From positions 1 to 64,000 of the forward strand of contig NZ_JAHVJA010000007.1 in assembly GCF_019801465.1 (NCBI RefSeq): a stretch of 64,000 nt of DNA. Reading direction: 5' to 3'. This DNA comes from Leisingera daeponensis. GTDB taxonomy: Bacteria; Pseudomonadota; Alphaproteobacteria; Rhodobacterales; Rhodobacteraceae. Both the position numbers and the translations under genes were made by a program. Shown in pieces: positions 40,879-49,510 of the stretch (the stretch's first letter is position 1; every line of letters starts with the position of its first letter). The notes under the pieces are model-generated. The model worked only from the letters and a program-made list of their open reading frames with translations. It was not told the DNA's origin and made no database searches.

Positions 40879-41778
40879 TCAGATCAGGTCGAAGTCTTCC
40901 ATCTCCAACCCGATTTCCTCACCGGTTTCCGGCGCCGCTGCCGCGTAATCATCCAGGCTCAGTGCCGCCATCAGGTCTTGTCCGGCCAAGTCTTCTGTGC
41001 CTTCGATGGCTTCATCATAGGCCGCCAGAAGGTCTTCCGGCGTCTCAAACCCGCCCTCCGGCGCCTCGATGCGGAACAGTTCCGCCTGGGAACCGTCCTC
41101 GCCGCTGCCATAGAACACGACGGATTCAACAGCCGAAAGATCACCGCCGATTTCCTCGGAGAGGAAGTGCGACAGGTAATTTCCAAATGTCGGCTCGGTG
41201 CCTTCAGGAAGCGCCGGGATGCTGTAGGGGTTCGGGTCCGGCGCCTCATCCAGAATAAATGTGCCGCCCAACGGATCGCCGGAGTCCGAGAACACCTCTC
41301 CGAAGAATACCTTTTCGTAGGTGGGCTCCTCCGGGTCCTCAGGCTCTTCGGGTTCTTCAGGGTCGCCGCTCACGCCTTTGATCGAGCCGGCGTCATTGGT
41401 GGTGGAGGTGGCGCGGATGCCGAAAATATCGATTTCATCGAGGCTTTCGATATCCAGAGAGACCGTCATCGTGTCGCCGGTCTGCAGGTAGGTTTCCTTG
41501 TCCTCGCCCTCGGGTCCCAGGCCGGGGCGGCTCAGCTCGGTGGCTGCGTCCCACTGCACCTTTTCGCCGTCCAGGCTGGCGCCGTTCATGTTCAGTGGGC
41601 CTCTCAGGGACTCGCTGGAGCCGGAGAAGTCATCATCTCCGAAGTAGACGGCATTCACGTCCATGGCGCCTTCATCGACAGTGATATCGGCGAAGAATGC
41701 GCCGTTTTCCTCGTAGACGGTGACGGTATAGGCGAGGCCGTCCACCGCGTAAGTAAAGATCTTGGAACTCTCAGGCAT
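40879..41778 (-). CDS. Acidic protein, possibly secreted
   Basis: 299 residues, strongly acidic. MPESSKIFTYAVDGLAYTVTVYEENGAFFADITV opens a beta-rich region. A hinge GDPEEPEEPEDPEEPTYEK near 150 separates the second half, which ends LEMEDFDLI, acidic residues followed by aliphatic ones. No classical signal peptide is seen. The composition, the Pro/Glu linker and the hydrophobic end resemble proteins exported by type I secretion, but no RTX repeats are present. The start is uncertain: GTG 41793 would add MKANP. I do not recognise the family. It is followed by a hairpin and lies 286 bp upstream of ald's end. Confidence 0.6.
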   Translation of the reverse strand: MPESSKIFTYAVDGLAYTVTVYEENGAFFADITVDEGAMDVNAVYFGDDDFSGSSESLRGPLNMNGASLDGEKVQWDAATELSRPGLGPEGEDKETYLQTGDTMTVSLDIESLDEIDIFGIRATSTTNDAGSIKGVSGDPEEPEEPEDPEEPTYEKVFFGEVFSDSGDPLGGTFILDEAPDPNPYSIPALPEGTEPTFGNYLSHFLSEEIGGDLSAVESVVFYGSGEDGSQAELFRIEAPEGGFETPEDLLAAYDEAIEGTEDLAGQDLMAALSLDDYAAAAPETGEEIGLEMEDFDLI

Positions 41779-42005
41779 TGGGTTCGCTTTCACTCGTGAC
41801 CGGAAAGGGTTGCGCGGGTTTGCCCCGCCGGCCAGCGCAGTCAGGCAATCCGCATTTCACAAAATCGCCTTATTTTTAACAAAATTGCAGAGAGCTAAAA
41901 ACCACCTGCGCGGGAACAGTAGGTGCGGATTGTTGCCGATCAGGGAACGCCTGACGGTCCGGCGAAGCCGGCCGCCGGCAGCGCGCTGGATCCGGCAGCA
42001 AAGGA

Positions 42006-42034
42006 AAAAGCCCCGCCGGGCAGGCGGGGCTTTG
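42006..42034 (-). terminator. Rho-independent terminator of ald
   Basis: On the minus strand AAGCCCCGCC pairs with GGCGGGGCTT, with a CTGCC-type loop, then TTTTCC. It is 31 bp after the ald stop. Confidence 0.9.
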
Positions 42035-42064
42035 TTGTTTGTTCACTGTCCGCGGTTGCCGGAG

Positions 42065-43183
42065 TTACTGCTTCAGCGCCAGCTTCGGCGACAGCACGTC
42101 GATGCCCAGGGCTTCGCCGACCGCATAGTAGGTCAGCTGGCCTGCGTGCACGTTCAGGCCGTTCAGCAGGTGCGGGTCGTCCTCGCAGGCCTGGCGCCAG
42201 CCCTTGTTGGCCAGGTTCAGCATGAAGGGCAGGGTGGCGTTGCCCAGGGCCTGGGTCGAGGTGCGCGCCACGGCGCCCGGCATGTTGGCCACGCAGTAGT
42301 GCATGATACCGTCGACTTCATAGATCGGGTCGGCGTGGGTGGTCGCCTTGGAGGTCTCGAAGCAGCCGCCCTGGTCGATGGCCACGTCCACCAGCACCGC
42401 GCCCGGCTTCATCTCGGAGAGCTGTGCGCGGGACACCAGTTTCGGCGCTGCTGCACCGGGGACCAGCACCGCGCCGATCACCATGTCGGCCTCGCGCACC
42501 AGCTCGGCGGTGGCGCCGGCGGTGGAGTACTGGTTTTTGAACGAGCGGCCGAAGACGTCGTCCAGGTATTTCAGGCGGGTCAGCGAGCGGTCGAGGATGG
42601 TGACATCAGCGCCCATGCCGGCCGCAACCTTGGCGGCGTGGGTGCCGACGACGCCGCCGCCGATCACCACCACCTTGGCCGGGGCCACGCCGGGGACGCC
42701 GCCCATCAGCACGCCGCGGCCGCCGTTGGCCTTCTGCAGGGTGTAAGCGCCAACCTGCGGCGCCAGGCGGCCGGCCACTTCCGACATCGGCGCCAGCAGC
42801 GGCAGGCCGCCGCGGTCATCGGTGACGGTCTCGTAAGCAATCGCGGTGCAGCCGCTGTCCAGCAGGTCCTTGGTCTGCTCCGGATCGGGTGCCAGGTGCA
42901 GGTAGGTGAACAGCAGCTGGTTTTCGCGCAGCATCTTGCGCTCAACCGCCTGCGGCTCCTTCACTTTGACGATCATGTCGGCGGTGGCAAAGATTTCCTC
43001 GGCGGTGTCCAGGATAACGGCCCCGGCGGCGGCATAATCCTCGTCGGTGAAGCCGGCGCCCATGCCGGCGCCTTGCTGAATGACAACCTCGTGGCCGCGC
43101 AGGACGGCCTCGCGGGCGGCGTCCGGGGTCATGCCGACGCGGAATTCCTGCGGTTTGATTTCGGTGGGGCAGCCGATTTTCAT
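42065..43183 (-). CDS. ald: Alanine dehydrogenase
   Basis: 372 residues, normal length. [27 protein letters not shown] begins it, KVKEPQ holds the substrate lysine, [17 protein letters not shown] the catalytic histidine, and [30 protein letters not shown] the NAD-binding Rossmann motif, followed by [19 protein letters not shown]. It interconverts L-alanine and pyruvate with NAD(H) and ammonia, usually for alanine catabolism. The divergent Lrp regulator (start 43323) in the same intergenic region is probably its activator, as AldR is in other alphaproteobacteria. It has its own terminator. Confidence 0.96.
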   Translation of the reverse strand: MKIGCPTEIKPQEFRVGMTPDAAREAVLRGHEVVIQQGAGMGAGFTDEDYAAAGAVILDTAEEIFATADMIVKVKEPQAVERKMLRENQLLFTYLHLAPDPEQTKDLLDSGCTAIAYETVTDDRGGLPLLAPMSEVAGRLAPQVGAYTLQKANGGRGVLMGGVPGVAPAKVVVIGGGVVGTHAAKVAAGMGADVTILDRSLTRLKYLDDVFGRSFKNQYSTAGATAELVREADMVIGAVLVPGAAAPKLVSRAQLSEMKPGAVLVDVAIDQGGCFETSKATTHADPIYEVDGIMHYCVANMPGAVARTSTQALGNATLPFMLNLANKGWRQACEDDPHLLNGLNVHAGQLTYYAVGEALGIDVLSPKLALKQ

Positions 43184-43273
43184 GTGAGTATCTCCTCCAA
43201 ATTCTCTGGAGGCATTTTGCCGCAGGCGGCGTAAAATGTGCTGCTTATTTGAGCATAATAAAAACATGCCTTT

Positions 43274-43286
43274 CGAAGAATCTTCG
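43274..43286. promoter_or_regulatory. Operator palindrome in the ald/Lrp intergenic region
   Basis: CGAAGAATCTTCG is a perfect 13-nt palindrome in a 139-bp AT-rich divergent gap. It lies 3-15 bp upstream of a consensus -10, TATAAT (43289-43294), which would serve the regulator gene at 43323. GATCTTCG recurs at 43311-43318. Lrp-type proteins control their own and the neighbour's promoter from such sites. Confidence 0.5.
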
Positions 43287-43322
43287 CGTATAATAGGTAA
43301 ATAAAGCAAGGATCTTCGCAAA

Positions 43323-43781
43323 ATGTCGCTGGACGAAACAGATCGTCGCATTCTTTCGGTGCTGCAAAAGCAGGGACGCATCTCCAACGCCGATCTGTCG
43401 GAGCGGGTGAACCTGTCCGCCTCGGCCTGCCACCGCCGCGTGCAGCGGCTGGAGGCAGAGGGGTATATCAGGGATTATGTCGCGCTGCTGGACGCACGCA
43501 AGATGAACGTGCCGTCGACGGTGTTTGTGGAGATCACCCTGTCGGGCCAGGCAGATGAGGTTCTGGACGCGTTTGAGAAGGCGGTGTCGCGGATTCCGGA
43601 TGTGCTGGAATGCCACCTGATGGCGGGGACGGCGGATTACATCCTCAAGGTGGTGGCCGAGAACACAGAAGATTTCGCGCGCATTCACCGCCAGCATCTG
43701 GCGCGGCTGCCGGGGGTGGCGCAGATGCAGTCGAGCTTTGCCTTGCGCACCGTGTTCAAGACCACGGCGCTGCCGGTCTGA
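43323..43781 (+). CDS. Lrp/AsnC family regulator (probable AldR)
   Basis: 152 residues. [47 protein letters not shown], then the RAM domain with [47 protein letters not shown]. It diverges from ald, a standard arrangement in which the regulator senses alanine and activates the dehydrogenase gene. The promoter is predicted at 43289-43294 (TATAAT). Its paralogue at 8724-9176 pairs with a LysE exporter. Confidence 0.92.
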   Translation: MSLDETDRRILSVLQKQGRISNADLSERVNLSASACHRRVQRLEAEGYIRDYVALLDARKMNVPSTVFVEITLSGQADEVLDAFEKAVSRIPDVLECHLMAGTADYILKVVAENTEDFARIHRQHLARLPGVAQMQSSFALRTVFKTTALPV

Positions 43782-43836
43782 GGCGGTTCTCCAGGGGGTG
43801 CATGCACACGCCCCCTAGCAGCGGCGCGGCGGATAA

Positions 43837-44676
43837 TCAGGCCGGACCCGGATAGGTGAACAGCAGCAGGTGGGTCAGGTTGAAGGCAAAGTGCATCAGC
43901 ACCGGCACTTGGAACCGGCCTGTTCCCCAATACCCCAGCCCGCAGGCCAGCCCGAGGAGGGCTGCGAAACCCGCCACCGCAGGACCGGCGCCGATGTGGG
44001 CCAGGCCGAACAGCAGGCTGGCTGCGGCGAGGCCGGCGGCAGGCCCGTAGCGGCGGCTGAGGCCCTGCTGCAGGTATCCGCGGAAGAAGGCCTCTTCCGC
44101 CAAGCAGGTGAGCAGCAGGTTCGAGGCCATCCACAGGAGGGTCCAGTCCGGCAAGCCGGGTTCCAGCCGCAGCGCGCCGGTCAGCAGGGCCAGGGGCAGC
44201 AGGGCAGCGAGGAGCAGCAGGCCTGCCAGCCAGGCAGGGCGTCCCGCCGGGGCATTGCGCTGCAGCAGCGCGGGCCAGGCGAGCAGCAGGGTGAAGAACA
44301 CCAGCGGCTTGTCGAGGTTCAGGTGCAGCGAATAGGGCGCGCTGGCGGGCCCGGCCTGCACCTGATCTAGGATCAGCAGATTGTGCACCCCCGGCAGCAG
44401 ATGCGCGCCAAGCGCCAGCGCCCACAGGATCAGAGCCGCGTGGCCGGGCAGCCGGGCGGAGCCGCGGGTGCGGGGGAGGACAGCGGCAAACAGCAGGCCG
44501 GCGGTCAGCGCCGCCAAGGCCAGCGGCTTCAGAAACCCGAGCGCCAAAGCAACGCCGCCGAAGGCAGCAAGCAAGGCGAAGGCCAGTCCGCGCTGCGCGC
44601 TCCAGCCGGCAGCAAGCGCGGCCATCAGGATCAGCCAGGGCCAGGTCTGGGGCAGAGTGGACAGAACAAAGCTCAT
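43837..44676 (-). CDS. CPBP family intramembrane metalloprotease
   Basis: 279 residues, mostly hydrophobic with seven or eight predicted helices. The three CPBP/Abi motifs are present near the C terminus: EEAFFRGYLQQGL (EExxxR), FGLAHIGAG (FxxxH) and HFAFNLTH (HxxxN/B). Enzymes of this type cleave membrane-bound substrates, as eukaryotic Rce1 does with CaaX proteins; bacterial targets are mostly unknown. The start ATG at 44676 is preferred; a GTG nine bases earlier would add three residues. It is convergent with the Lrp gene (56 bp) and has no operon partners. Confidence 0.88.
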   Translation of the reverse strand: MSFVLSTLPQTWPWLILMAALAAGWSAQRGLAFALLAAFGGVALALGFLKPLALAALTAGLLFAAVLPRTRGSARLPGHAALILWALALGAHLLPGVHNLLILDQVQAGPASAPYSLHLNLDKPLVFFTLLLAWPALLQRNAPAGRPAWLAGLLLLAALLPLALLTGALRLEPGLPDWTLLWMASNLLLTCLAEEAFFRGYLQQGLSRRYGPAAGLAAASLLFGLAHIGAGPAVAGFAALLGLACGLGYWGTGRFQVPVLMHFAFNLTHLLLFTYPGPA

Positions 44677-44869
44677 GGCTTGCACATAATCCGCTCATCC
44701 GCCTCTTTTCCAGCCGGTTGCGCAGGGGCTTTGCGGCTTTTGCGCTTGAACCTGCCCGGGATTTCCGTTTGCCTTAAAGGAAGCTGCAAGCGGGCGGGTG
44801 ACATCAAGCCGTTACATGCCGCCCTTACAAGCCAGCCTTTGCGCCACCTGACAAGGAAGGAACCCGCCC

Positions 44870-45787
44870 GTGACCCGCGAATTTGAGACCGCCTCCCTCG
44901 ACTGGCTGGAAGCGGAGCTGCAGGACACGCTGGACGAAGATATCGAGATCGAGTTTTCCGAGCCGATGCTGAGTCAGGAGATCCGCAAGGTCTACCGCGA
45001 GCAGCACCCGGAGATGCTCGACCGTCAGGTCTATTTCCGCAATCTCCTGCGGCTGCAGGCAGAGCTTATCAAGGTGCAGGACTGGGTGCAGCACACCGGG
45101 GCCAAGGTGTGTATCCTGATGGAAGGCCGCGACAGCGCCGGCAAGGGCGGGGTGATCAAGCGGATCACCCAGCGGCTTGACCCGCGGGTGGCGCGGGTGG
45201 TGGCGCTGCCGGCGCCGAACCGCCGCGAGCAGAGCCAATGGTATTTCCAGCGCTATGTGCCGCATCTGCCTGCGGGCGGGGAAATCGTGCTGTTCGACCG
45301 GTCCTGGTACAACCGGGCCGGAGTGGAGCGGGTGATGGGTTTTGCCACCGAGGATCAGGTCGAACAGTTCTTTCAGGACGTTCCCGAATTCGAACGGATG
45401 CTGGTGCGTTCAGGCATCATCCTGCTGAAATACTGGTTCTCGATCACCGACGAGGAGCAGCAGCTGCGATTCCTGATGCGCATTCATGATCCGATGAAGC
45501 AGTGGAAACTGTCGCCGATGGACCTGGAGAGCCGGATCCGCTGGGAGCAGTACACTAAGGCCAAGGAGGCGATGTTCAAGCGCACCAACATCCCCGAGGC
45601 GCCCTGGTACATCGTCGAGGGCAACGACAAGAAGCGCGAGCGGCTGAACTGCATCGAGCACCTGCTGACCAAGATCCCTTATGAAGAGGTGCAGCACGAG
45701 AAGGTCGAGCTGCCGGACCGCAAGTACAATCCGGACTACGAGCGCCAGGTGCTTCCGGATGAGCTGTATGTGCCGAAGATCTATTGA
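44870..45787 (+). CDS. ppk2: Polyphosphate kinase 2
   Basis: 305 residues. GRDSAGKGGVIKRITQRLDPRVARVVALPAP is the Walker A loop and lid-adjacent helix; QWYFQRYVPHLPAGGEIVLFDRSWYNRAGVERVMGF contains Walker B (FDRSWYNR). The C-terminal half has HDPMKQWKLSPMDLESRIRWEQYTKAKEAMF, the class I PPK2 lid module. It uses polyphosphate to phosphorylate nucleoside diphosphates or the reverse. The start is a GTG at 44870 with AAGGAAGGAAC upstream. It is convergent with the CAP/RTX gene and shares a bidirectional terminator with it. Confidence 0.95.
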   Translation: MTREFETASLDWLEAELQDTLDEDIEIEFSEPMLSQEIRKVYREQHPEMLDRQVYFRNLLRLQAELIKVQDWVQHTGAKVCILMEGRDSAGKGGVIKRITQRLDPRVARVVALPAPNRREQSQWYFQRYVPHLPAGGEIVLFDRSWYNRAGVERVMGFATEDQVEQFFQDVPEFERMLVRSGIILLKYWFSITDEEQQLRFLMRIHDPMKQWKLSPMDLESRIRWEQYTKAKEAMFKRTNIPEAPWYIVEGNDKKRERLNCIEHLLTKIPYEEVQHEKVELPDRKYNPDYERQVLPDELYVPKIY

Positions 45788-45804
45788 GGGCTGACGGAAA
45801 TGCA

Positions 45805-45834
45805 GAAAGGGGCGTGCCGCGGCACACCCCTTTC
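45805..45834. terminator. Bidirectional terminator between ppk2 and the RTX gene
   Basis: GAAAGGGG-C-GTGCC (45805-45818) pairs with GGCAC-A-CCCCTTTC (45821-45834), 13 pairs with one mismatch and a 2-nt loop. T-rich sequence follows on the plus strand (TTGTTT) and the stem itself ends in A/T pairs, so both convergent genes can use it. Confidence 0.82.
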
Positions 45835-45854
45835 TTGTTTGCCCGGTGGGAGTA

Positions 45855-47039
45855 TCAGAACAGGAAGTCGCCGGAGTTCAGCTGCTGTTCTGTAATGCCG
45901 GCCAGCAGCATGCTGTCGCCGTCGGTGTCGGTGATCAGCAGGCCGTTTGCGGTCTGACTGACGTGGTTGCTCATCAGATCGCTGTAGCTGGTGATGCCAG
46001 TGGCATTACCCAGGCCGATACGTTCGCCGATAGCGTTCGGGTTGAAATCGGAAACTGTGTCGTTTCCGTCACTGAATACGAAGAGATCGCCGCCGTTGCG
46101 CCCGGTCAGCATGTCGTCGCCGCCGCCTCCGCCCAGAGTATCGTTGCCGCGGCCGCCCCACATATCGTCAGCGCCGGAGCCGCCCCACAGCCTGTCGTTT
46201 CCGTCGCCGCCGCGCAGGGCGTCGTTTCCGTCGCCGCCCCAAAGAGTGTCGTTGCCAGCGCCGCCGCCCAGAAGGTCGCTGCTGGAGCCACCCCAGAGCC
46301 TGTCATAGCCAGCATCGCCGTACATAGAATCCTGGCCACTGCCGCCGTGCAACCGGTCGCCATGGATGCCGCCGCGCAGATTGTCGTTGCCGCCCTGGCC
46401 GTAAATGGTGTCATGGCCAGCGTTGCCCATCAGGTTGTCGGTGCCACTGCTGCCGGTCAGCGAATCGTCGCCATCCAGGCCGTTCAGGGTGCCGGCGCTG
46501 CCGAGGGTCAGGACATCGTCACCCATGGTAGGCTGGCTCGTTCCGCCGCCGGAACCGCCCGATCCGCCGCCCCCGGACCCAGTGTCCAGCTGCAGCGCCG
46601 CGCCGGTCTTGGCGAAGTTCTGAGTGACCATCACGGCATCCCAGCCTTTGAAGTTGCCCTGCTCGATGCCGATGCCGATCACTTCGACATTGGGGCTCAG
46701 GATGTTGGCGCGGTGGCCGGGGCTGTTCATCAGCGAATTGTGCAGATCGATCACGTCATCGGCGAGGCCGGGGGCGCCGCGCTCGCTCTGCCAGGCAATG
46801 TTTTCCGCCCAAGTCCAGCTGCCGGAAAAGACAAAGCCCGCATCCGCCATCCGGTCGCCGGCGCTGGAGCCGCCGACGCCGGTGTGCGAGAACACATCCT
46901 GCTGCAGCATCCATTCGCTGTGGTTTTCAGAAGAATCGTTGAGCCGCAATTCCAGCTGTACCGGATTGAGACCGCGCGAAGTGCGCTCGGCGTTGATCAG
47001 CTCGAGCATCTGCCGCTCGAGTACACTTGCCTGTGACAT
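45855..47039 (-). CDS. CAP-domain protein with RTX calcium-binding repeats
   Basis: 394 residues. The N-terminal CAP/SCP domain at about 5-140 has LINAERTSRGLNPVQL, NDSSENHSEWMLQQDVFSHTG, WTWAENIAW and NSLMNSPGHRANIL, the metal-binding His/Glu set. A Gly/Ser linker follows (about 165-180). The rest is a hemolysin-type repeat domain with more than a dozen nonapeptides of the GGxGxDxLx type (GGDGNDALR, GGDGNDRLW), each binding Ca2+, and a C-terminal FLF end that acts as a type I secretion signal. There is no N-terminal signal peptide. Export through a type I system like the HlyD fragment at the window start is plausible. The start is 47039 (ATG behind GGAG); 47054 is in frame. Confidence 0.88.
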   Translation of the reverse strand: MSQASVLERQMLELINAERTSRGLNPVQLELRLNDSSENHSEWMLQQDVFSHTGVGGSSAGDRMADAGFVFSGSWTWAENIAWQSERGAPGLADDVIDLHNSLMNSPGHRANILSPNVEVIGIGIEQGNFKGWDAVMVTQNFAKTGAALQLDTGSGGGGSGGSGGGTSQPTMGDDVLTLGSAGTLNGLDGDDSLTGSSGTDNLMGNAGHDTIYGQGGNDNLRGGIHGDRLHGGSGQDSMYGDAGYDRLWGGSSSDLLGGGAGNDTLWGGDGNDALRGGDGNDRLWGGSGADDMWGGRGNDTLGGGGGDDMLTGRNGGDLFVFSDGNDTVSDFNPNAIGERIGLGNATGITSYSDLMSNHVSQTANGLLITDTDGDSMLLAGITEQQLNSGDFLF

Positions 47040-47770
47040 CGTTAACTGCTCCATGAGTGTGCCGGACCTCCGGCGGTGCGCCATCCGGTTAAAGGAATTC
47101 CGTTGGGCCGGAAGGCGGGGAGCCCGAAAATGCGGTTTTGCGGCGAAGCTCTGCCCGTTGGGTGCCGGGTGGTACGCGGATTTTCGCGCGTTCTGCCGAT
47201 TTGGGGCGGTTGCGCCCGGCCGGGAGCAGCGGCGGCAAATCTCCGCCGCCCCGGCTGCGCCTGGTGCCGGCCGCTGGATTCGGTGCTGCCCGCCGAAAGG
47301 GCACCGCGGTGAGGGTACAGGGGAAAGTACAGGGGAAAAGGGTCCGGACGCTGCCGGGGGGAAGCTGGCAGCGTCCGGAAATGCAGGAAACCCGCGTTGG
47401 CAAGCCTTGTTTGCAGGGACCAAGACCGGCGCCGGTAAAAGGGGGGGGAGCGCCGCCTGCCCAGGGTTTCAGGAAACCGGGTGTTCCAAGCCCGGCCGGC
47501 GGGGCAATGGTTAGGGAAACGCAACTGTTTTGCCCTGCCGCAGACACTGTATAGCAGAGTAATGCAGGGAAATACACCCTAAAGATGTAATTCTAATCAA
47601 TTCGCGATCTTTGAGTGTGCCCTGCCGGTCGCAGGCGGGGCTGGCCTCAGCCGAACGGAGTGCTCCAAATGACAAACCCCCGGGCGAGGCCGCGGGGGTC
47701 GTCTGATCGTTTGTTCCGGCGGTCCGGAGACCGGCCGTAGTGCTGTCCAAAGCTGGAGAGCGAGGTATGC
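47040..47770. other. Long intergenic region with hairpins, no gene recognised
   Basis: 731 bp between the RTX gene's start and rpsU's stop. The left part holds the RTX promoter. A perfect 13-bp hairpin TCCGGACGCTGCC (47343-47355)/GGCAGCGTCCGGA (47367-47379) and a tandem GTACAGGGGAAA (47316-47338) are the only clear structures. Translations are Pro/Arg-rich on both strands. A GC-rich stem at 47682-47702 (minus strand, CCCCCG/CGGGGG followed by TTTG) is a probable rpsU terminator. Confidence 0.5.
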
Positions 47771-47977
47771 TTACAGCAGACCTTCGCGCTGGGCTTTCTT
47801 GCGTGCCAGTTTACGGGCACGGCGGATCGCTTCAGCTTTCTCGCGCGCTTTCTTCTCGGACGGCTTTTCGAAATGTTGCTTGAGCTTCATTTCGCGGAAG
47901 ACGCCTTCACGCTGCAGCTTTTTCTTCAGAGCGCGGAGCGCCTGATCGACGTTGTTGTCGCGAACACTAACCTGCAT
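47771..47977 (-). CDS. rpsU: 30S ribosomal protein S21
   Basis: 68 residues: [61 protein letters not shown], the S21 signature, highly basic and helical. It binds the 3' end of 16S rRNA and helps start translation. It has an AAGGTGG-type ribosome site and an AT-rich promoter region upstream (47985-48060). It is not in an operon with dnaG/rpoD, as is common in alphaproteobacteria. Divergent from the COQ9 gene. Confidence 0.97.
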   Translation of the reverse strand: MQVSVRDNNVDQALRALKKKLQREGVFREMKLKQHFEKPSEKKAREKAEAIRRARKLARKKAQREGLL

Positions 47978-48096
47978 GTGGTATTCACCACCTTTCTAAG
48001 TTTTGAGTTGCAAGGAAATTGCAGGAAGTGGCCGTATAGCAAAGCGTGCATATTTTGTCTAGTAGGGTGTCAGAACGCTGAAAGCGGGAGGGTGAA

Positions 48097-48798
48097 ATGA
48101 CCAAAGACCACGATCACGCACAGGACGACATCAAAGACAGGCTGCTGGATGCGGCGCTGATGCACGTGCCGTTTGACGGCTGGTCGGAGATCACCTTCCG
48201 CGCCGCCTGCCACGACGCGGAGGTGCCGGAGGTGCTGGCGCATGCGGTCTGCCCGCGCGGCGGCGTCGACCTGGCGCTGGCCTTTCACGCCCGCGGCGAT
48301 TCGCGGATGCTGGAGCGGCTGCAAGCGGAGGACCTGTCGGGGATGCGGTTCCGCGACAAGGTGGCGGCAGCGGTGCGGTTCCGCCTGGAAGCGGTCGAGG
48401 ACAAGGAGGCGGTGCGCCGCGGCACCACGCTGCTGGCGCTGCCGCAGTATGCCGGCGATGGCGTCAAGGCGATCTGGAACACCTGCGACCTGATCTGGGA
48501 CGCCTTGGGTGACGGTTCGGACGATCTGAACTGGTACACCAAGCGCGCGTCGCTGGCCGGCGTCTATTCCGCCACCGTTCTGTACTGGCTGGGCGACGAC
48601 AGCCTGGGGCATCAGGCAACCTGGGATTTCCTGGAGCGGCGCATTGATAATGTGATGGATTTTGAGAAGCTCAAAGCCGGCCTGCAGAAGAACCCGCTCT
48701 TGAAGCCGCTTCTGGTGGGGCCGAACTGGCTGGCCGAGCAGATCAAGCCGCCGAAGGCGCGCGATGACCTGCCGGGGTCGCTGAACCCGCGGCGGTAG
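48097..48798 (+). CDS. COQ9 family protein (ubiquinone biosynthesis)
   Basis: 233 residues. The N-terminal half has the TetR-like fold of COQ9 (KDRLLDAALMHVPFDGWSEITFRAACHDAEVPEVLAHAVCP), and the second half has the lipid-binding ALPQYAGDGVKAIWNTCDLIWDALGDGSDDLNWYTKRASLAGVYSATVLYWLGD pattern, with the closing hydrophobic helix. COQ9 presents ubiquinone precursors to COQ7-type hydroxylases. Ribosome site GGGAGG precedes the ATG at 48097. It stands alone, divergent from rpsU. Confidence 0.93.
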   Translation: MTKDHDHAQDDIKDRLLDAALMHVPFDGWSEITFRAACHDAEVPEVLAHAVCPRGGVDLALAFHARGDSRMLERLQAEDLSGMRFRDKVAAAVRFRLEAVEDKEAVRRGTTLLALPQYAGDGVKAIWNTCDLIWDALGDGSDDLNWYTKRASLAGVYSATVLYWLGDDSLGHQATWDFLERRIDNVMDFEKLKAGLQKNPLLKPLLVGPNWLAEQIKPPKARDDLPGSLNPRR

Positions 48799-48867
48799 GG
48801 CCGCGCAACAGGCAGTGCCCCCTCCTGAGGGAGAGGCGAAGGGCGGATGGCGCCCGTGCGGTCTGCG

Positions 48868-49284
48868 CTATCCGTCGCGACCCGGTTCGTTCGGATTGCT
48901 TGAAAACAAGGCAATCTTATTGCCCTGCGGGTCGCGCAGGTAGCCAACATAGAAACCGGGGCCGTAGGAGGCGCGAAAGCCCGGCTGGCCCTCGTCGGAA
49001 CCGCCTGCGGCAAGCGCCGCGGCATGAAGGTTGCGAACCTGCTTCTGATTGCGTGCCTCGAATGCCACCATGGAGCCGTTGCCGGCCGAGGCAGGGTGCC
49101 CATCGAAGGCTGGTTTAACGTAGAAATCAGGCAGGACGGCAGGCTGACCGGGCTTGGCGGCCAGTGTGTAACTTAGTCCAGCGGGCCCCTCTTCCAGTTT
49201 GTAGCCGAGGGCCGGCAGAAGCGCGGAATAGAAGCGTTTGGCACGCGCGATGTCATCCGCGCCGACTGTGACATACGCAATCAT
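48868..49284 (-). CDS. VOC family protein (glyoxalase-like)
   Basis: 138 residues. MIAYVTVGADDIARAKRFYSALLPALGYKLE and FYVGYLRDPQGNKIALFSSNP are the two halves of a vicinal-oxygen-chelate beta-alpha-beta-beta-beta fold of the PhnB/glyoxalase I type. VAFEARNQKQVRNLHAAALAAGGSDEGQPGFR is the middle helix and loop. Metal ligands are not clearly canonical, so enzymatic identity (lyase, isomerase or binding protein) is open. ATG at 49284 starts it. It is convergent with the COQ9 gene and divergent from the quinone oxidoreductase gene (226 bp). Confidence 0.85.
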   Translation of the reverse strand: MIAYVTVGADDIARAKRFYSALLPALGYKLEEGPAGLSYTLAAKPGQPAVLPDFYVKPAFDGHPASAGNGSMVAFEARNQKQVRNLHAAALAAGGSDEGQPGFRASYGPGFYVGYLRDPQGNKIALFSSNPNEPGRDG

Positions 49285-49510
49285 GGCTGTGTGTTTTCTC
49301 CGTTTGCCCGGCAACTGCGAGGAGCTGCCCGGGTGAGGGTAGGCCAGCATGCAAAGCAGTTCAATGCAGCCAGTCCGTTTCCCTGAGGGCGGTTTCGCCT
49401 TGCGGGCTGAACGCCCGCTCCGCAAACCATCCCACTTGCGGCGCCTTTGCTGTTTGCGCCCCCCTTGCCGGATGCTAGGCAGGTGGCAAGGATCAGGAGG
49501 ACATATTCCG

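Noticed and set aside
46000-46500. Repeated DNA in the RTX gene as a tandem repeat element
   Set aside because: The repeats are in-frame nonapeptide codons of a calcium-binding domain; DNA identity between units is low.
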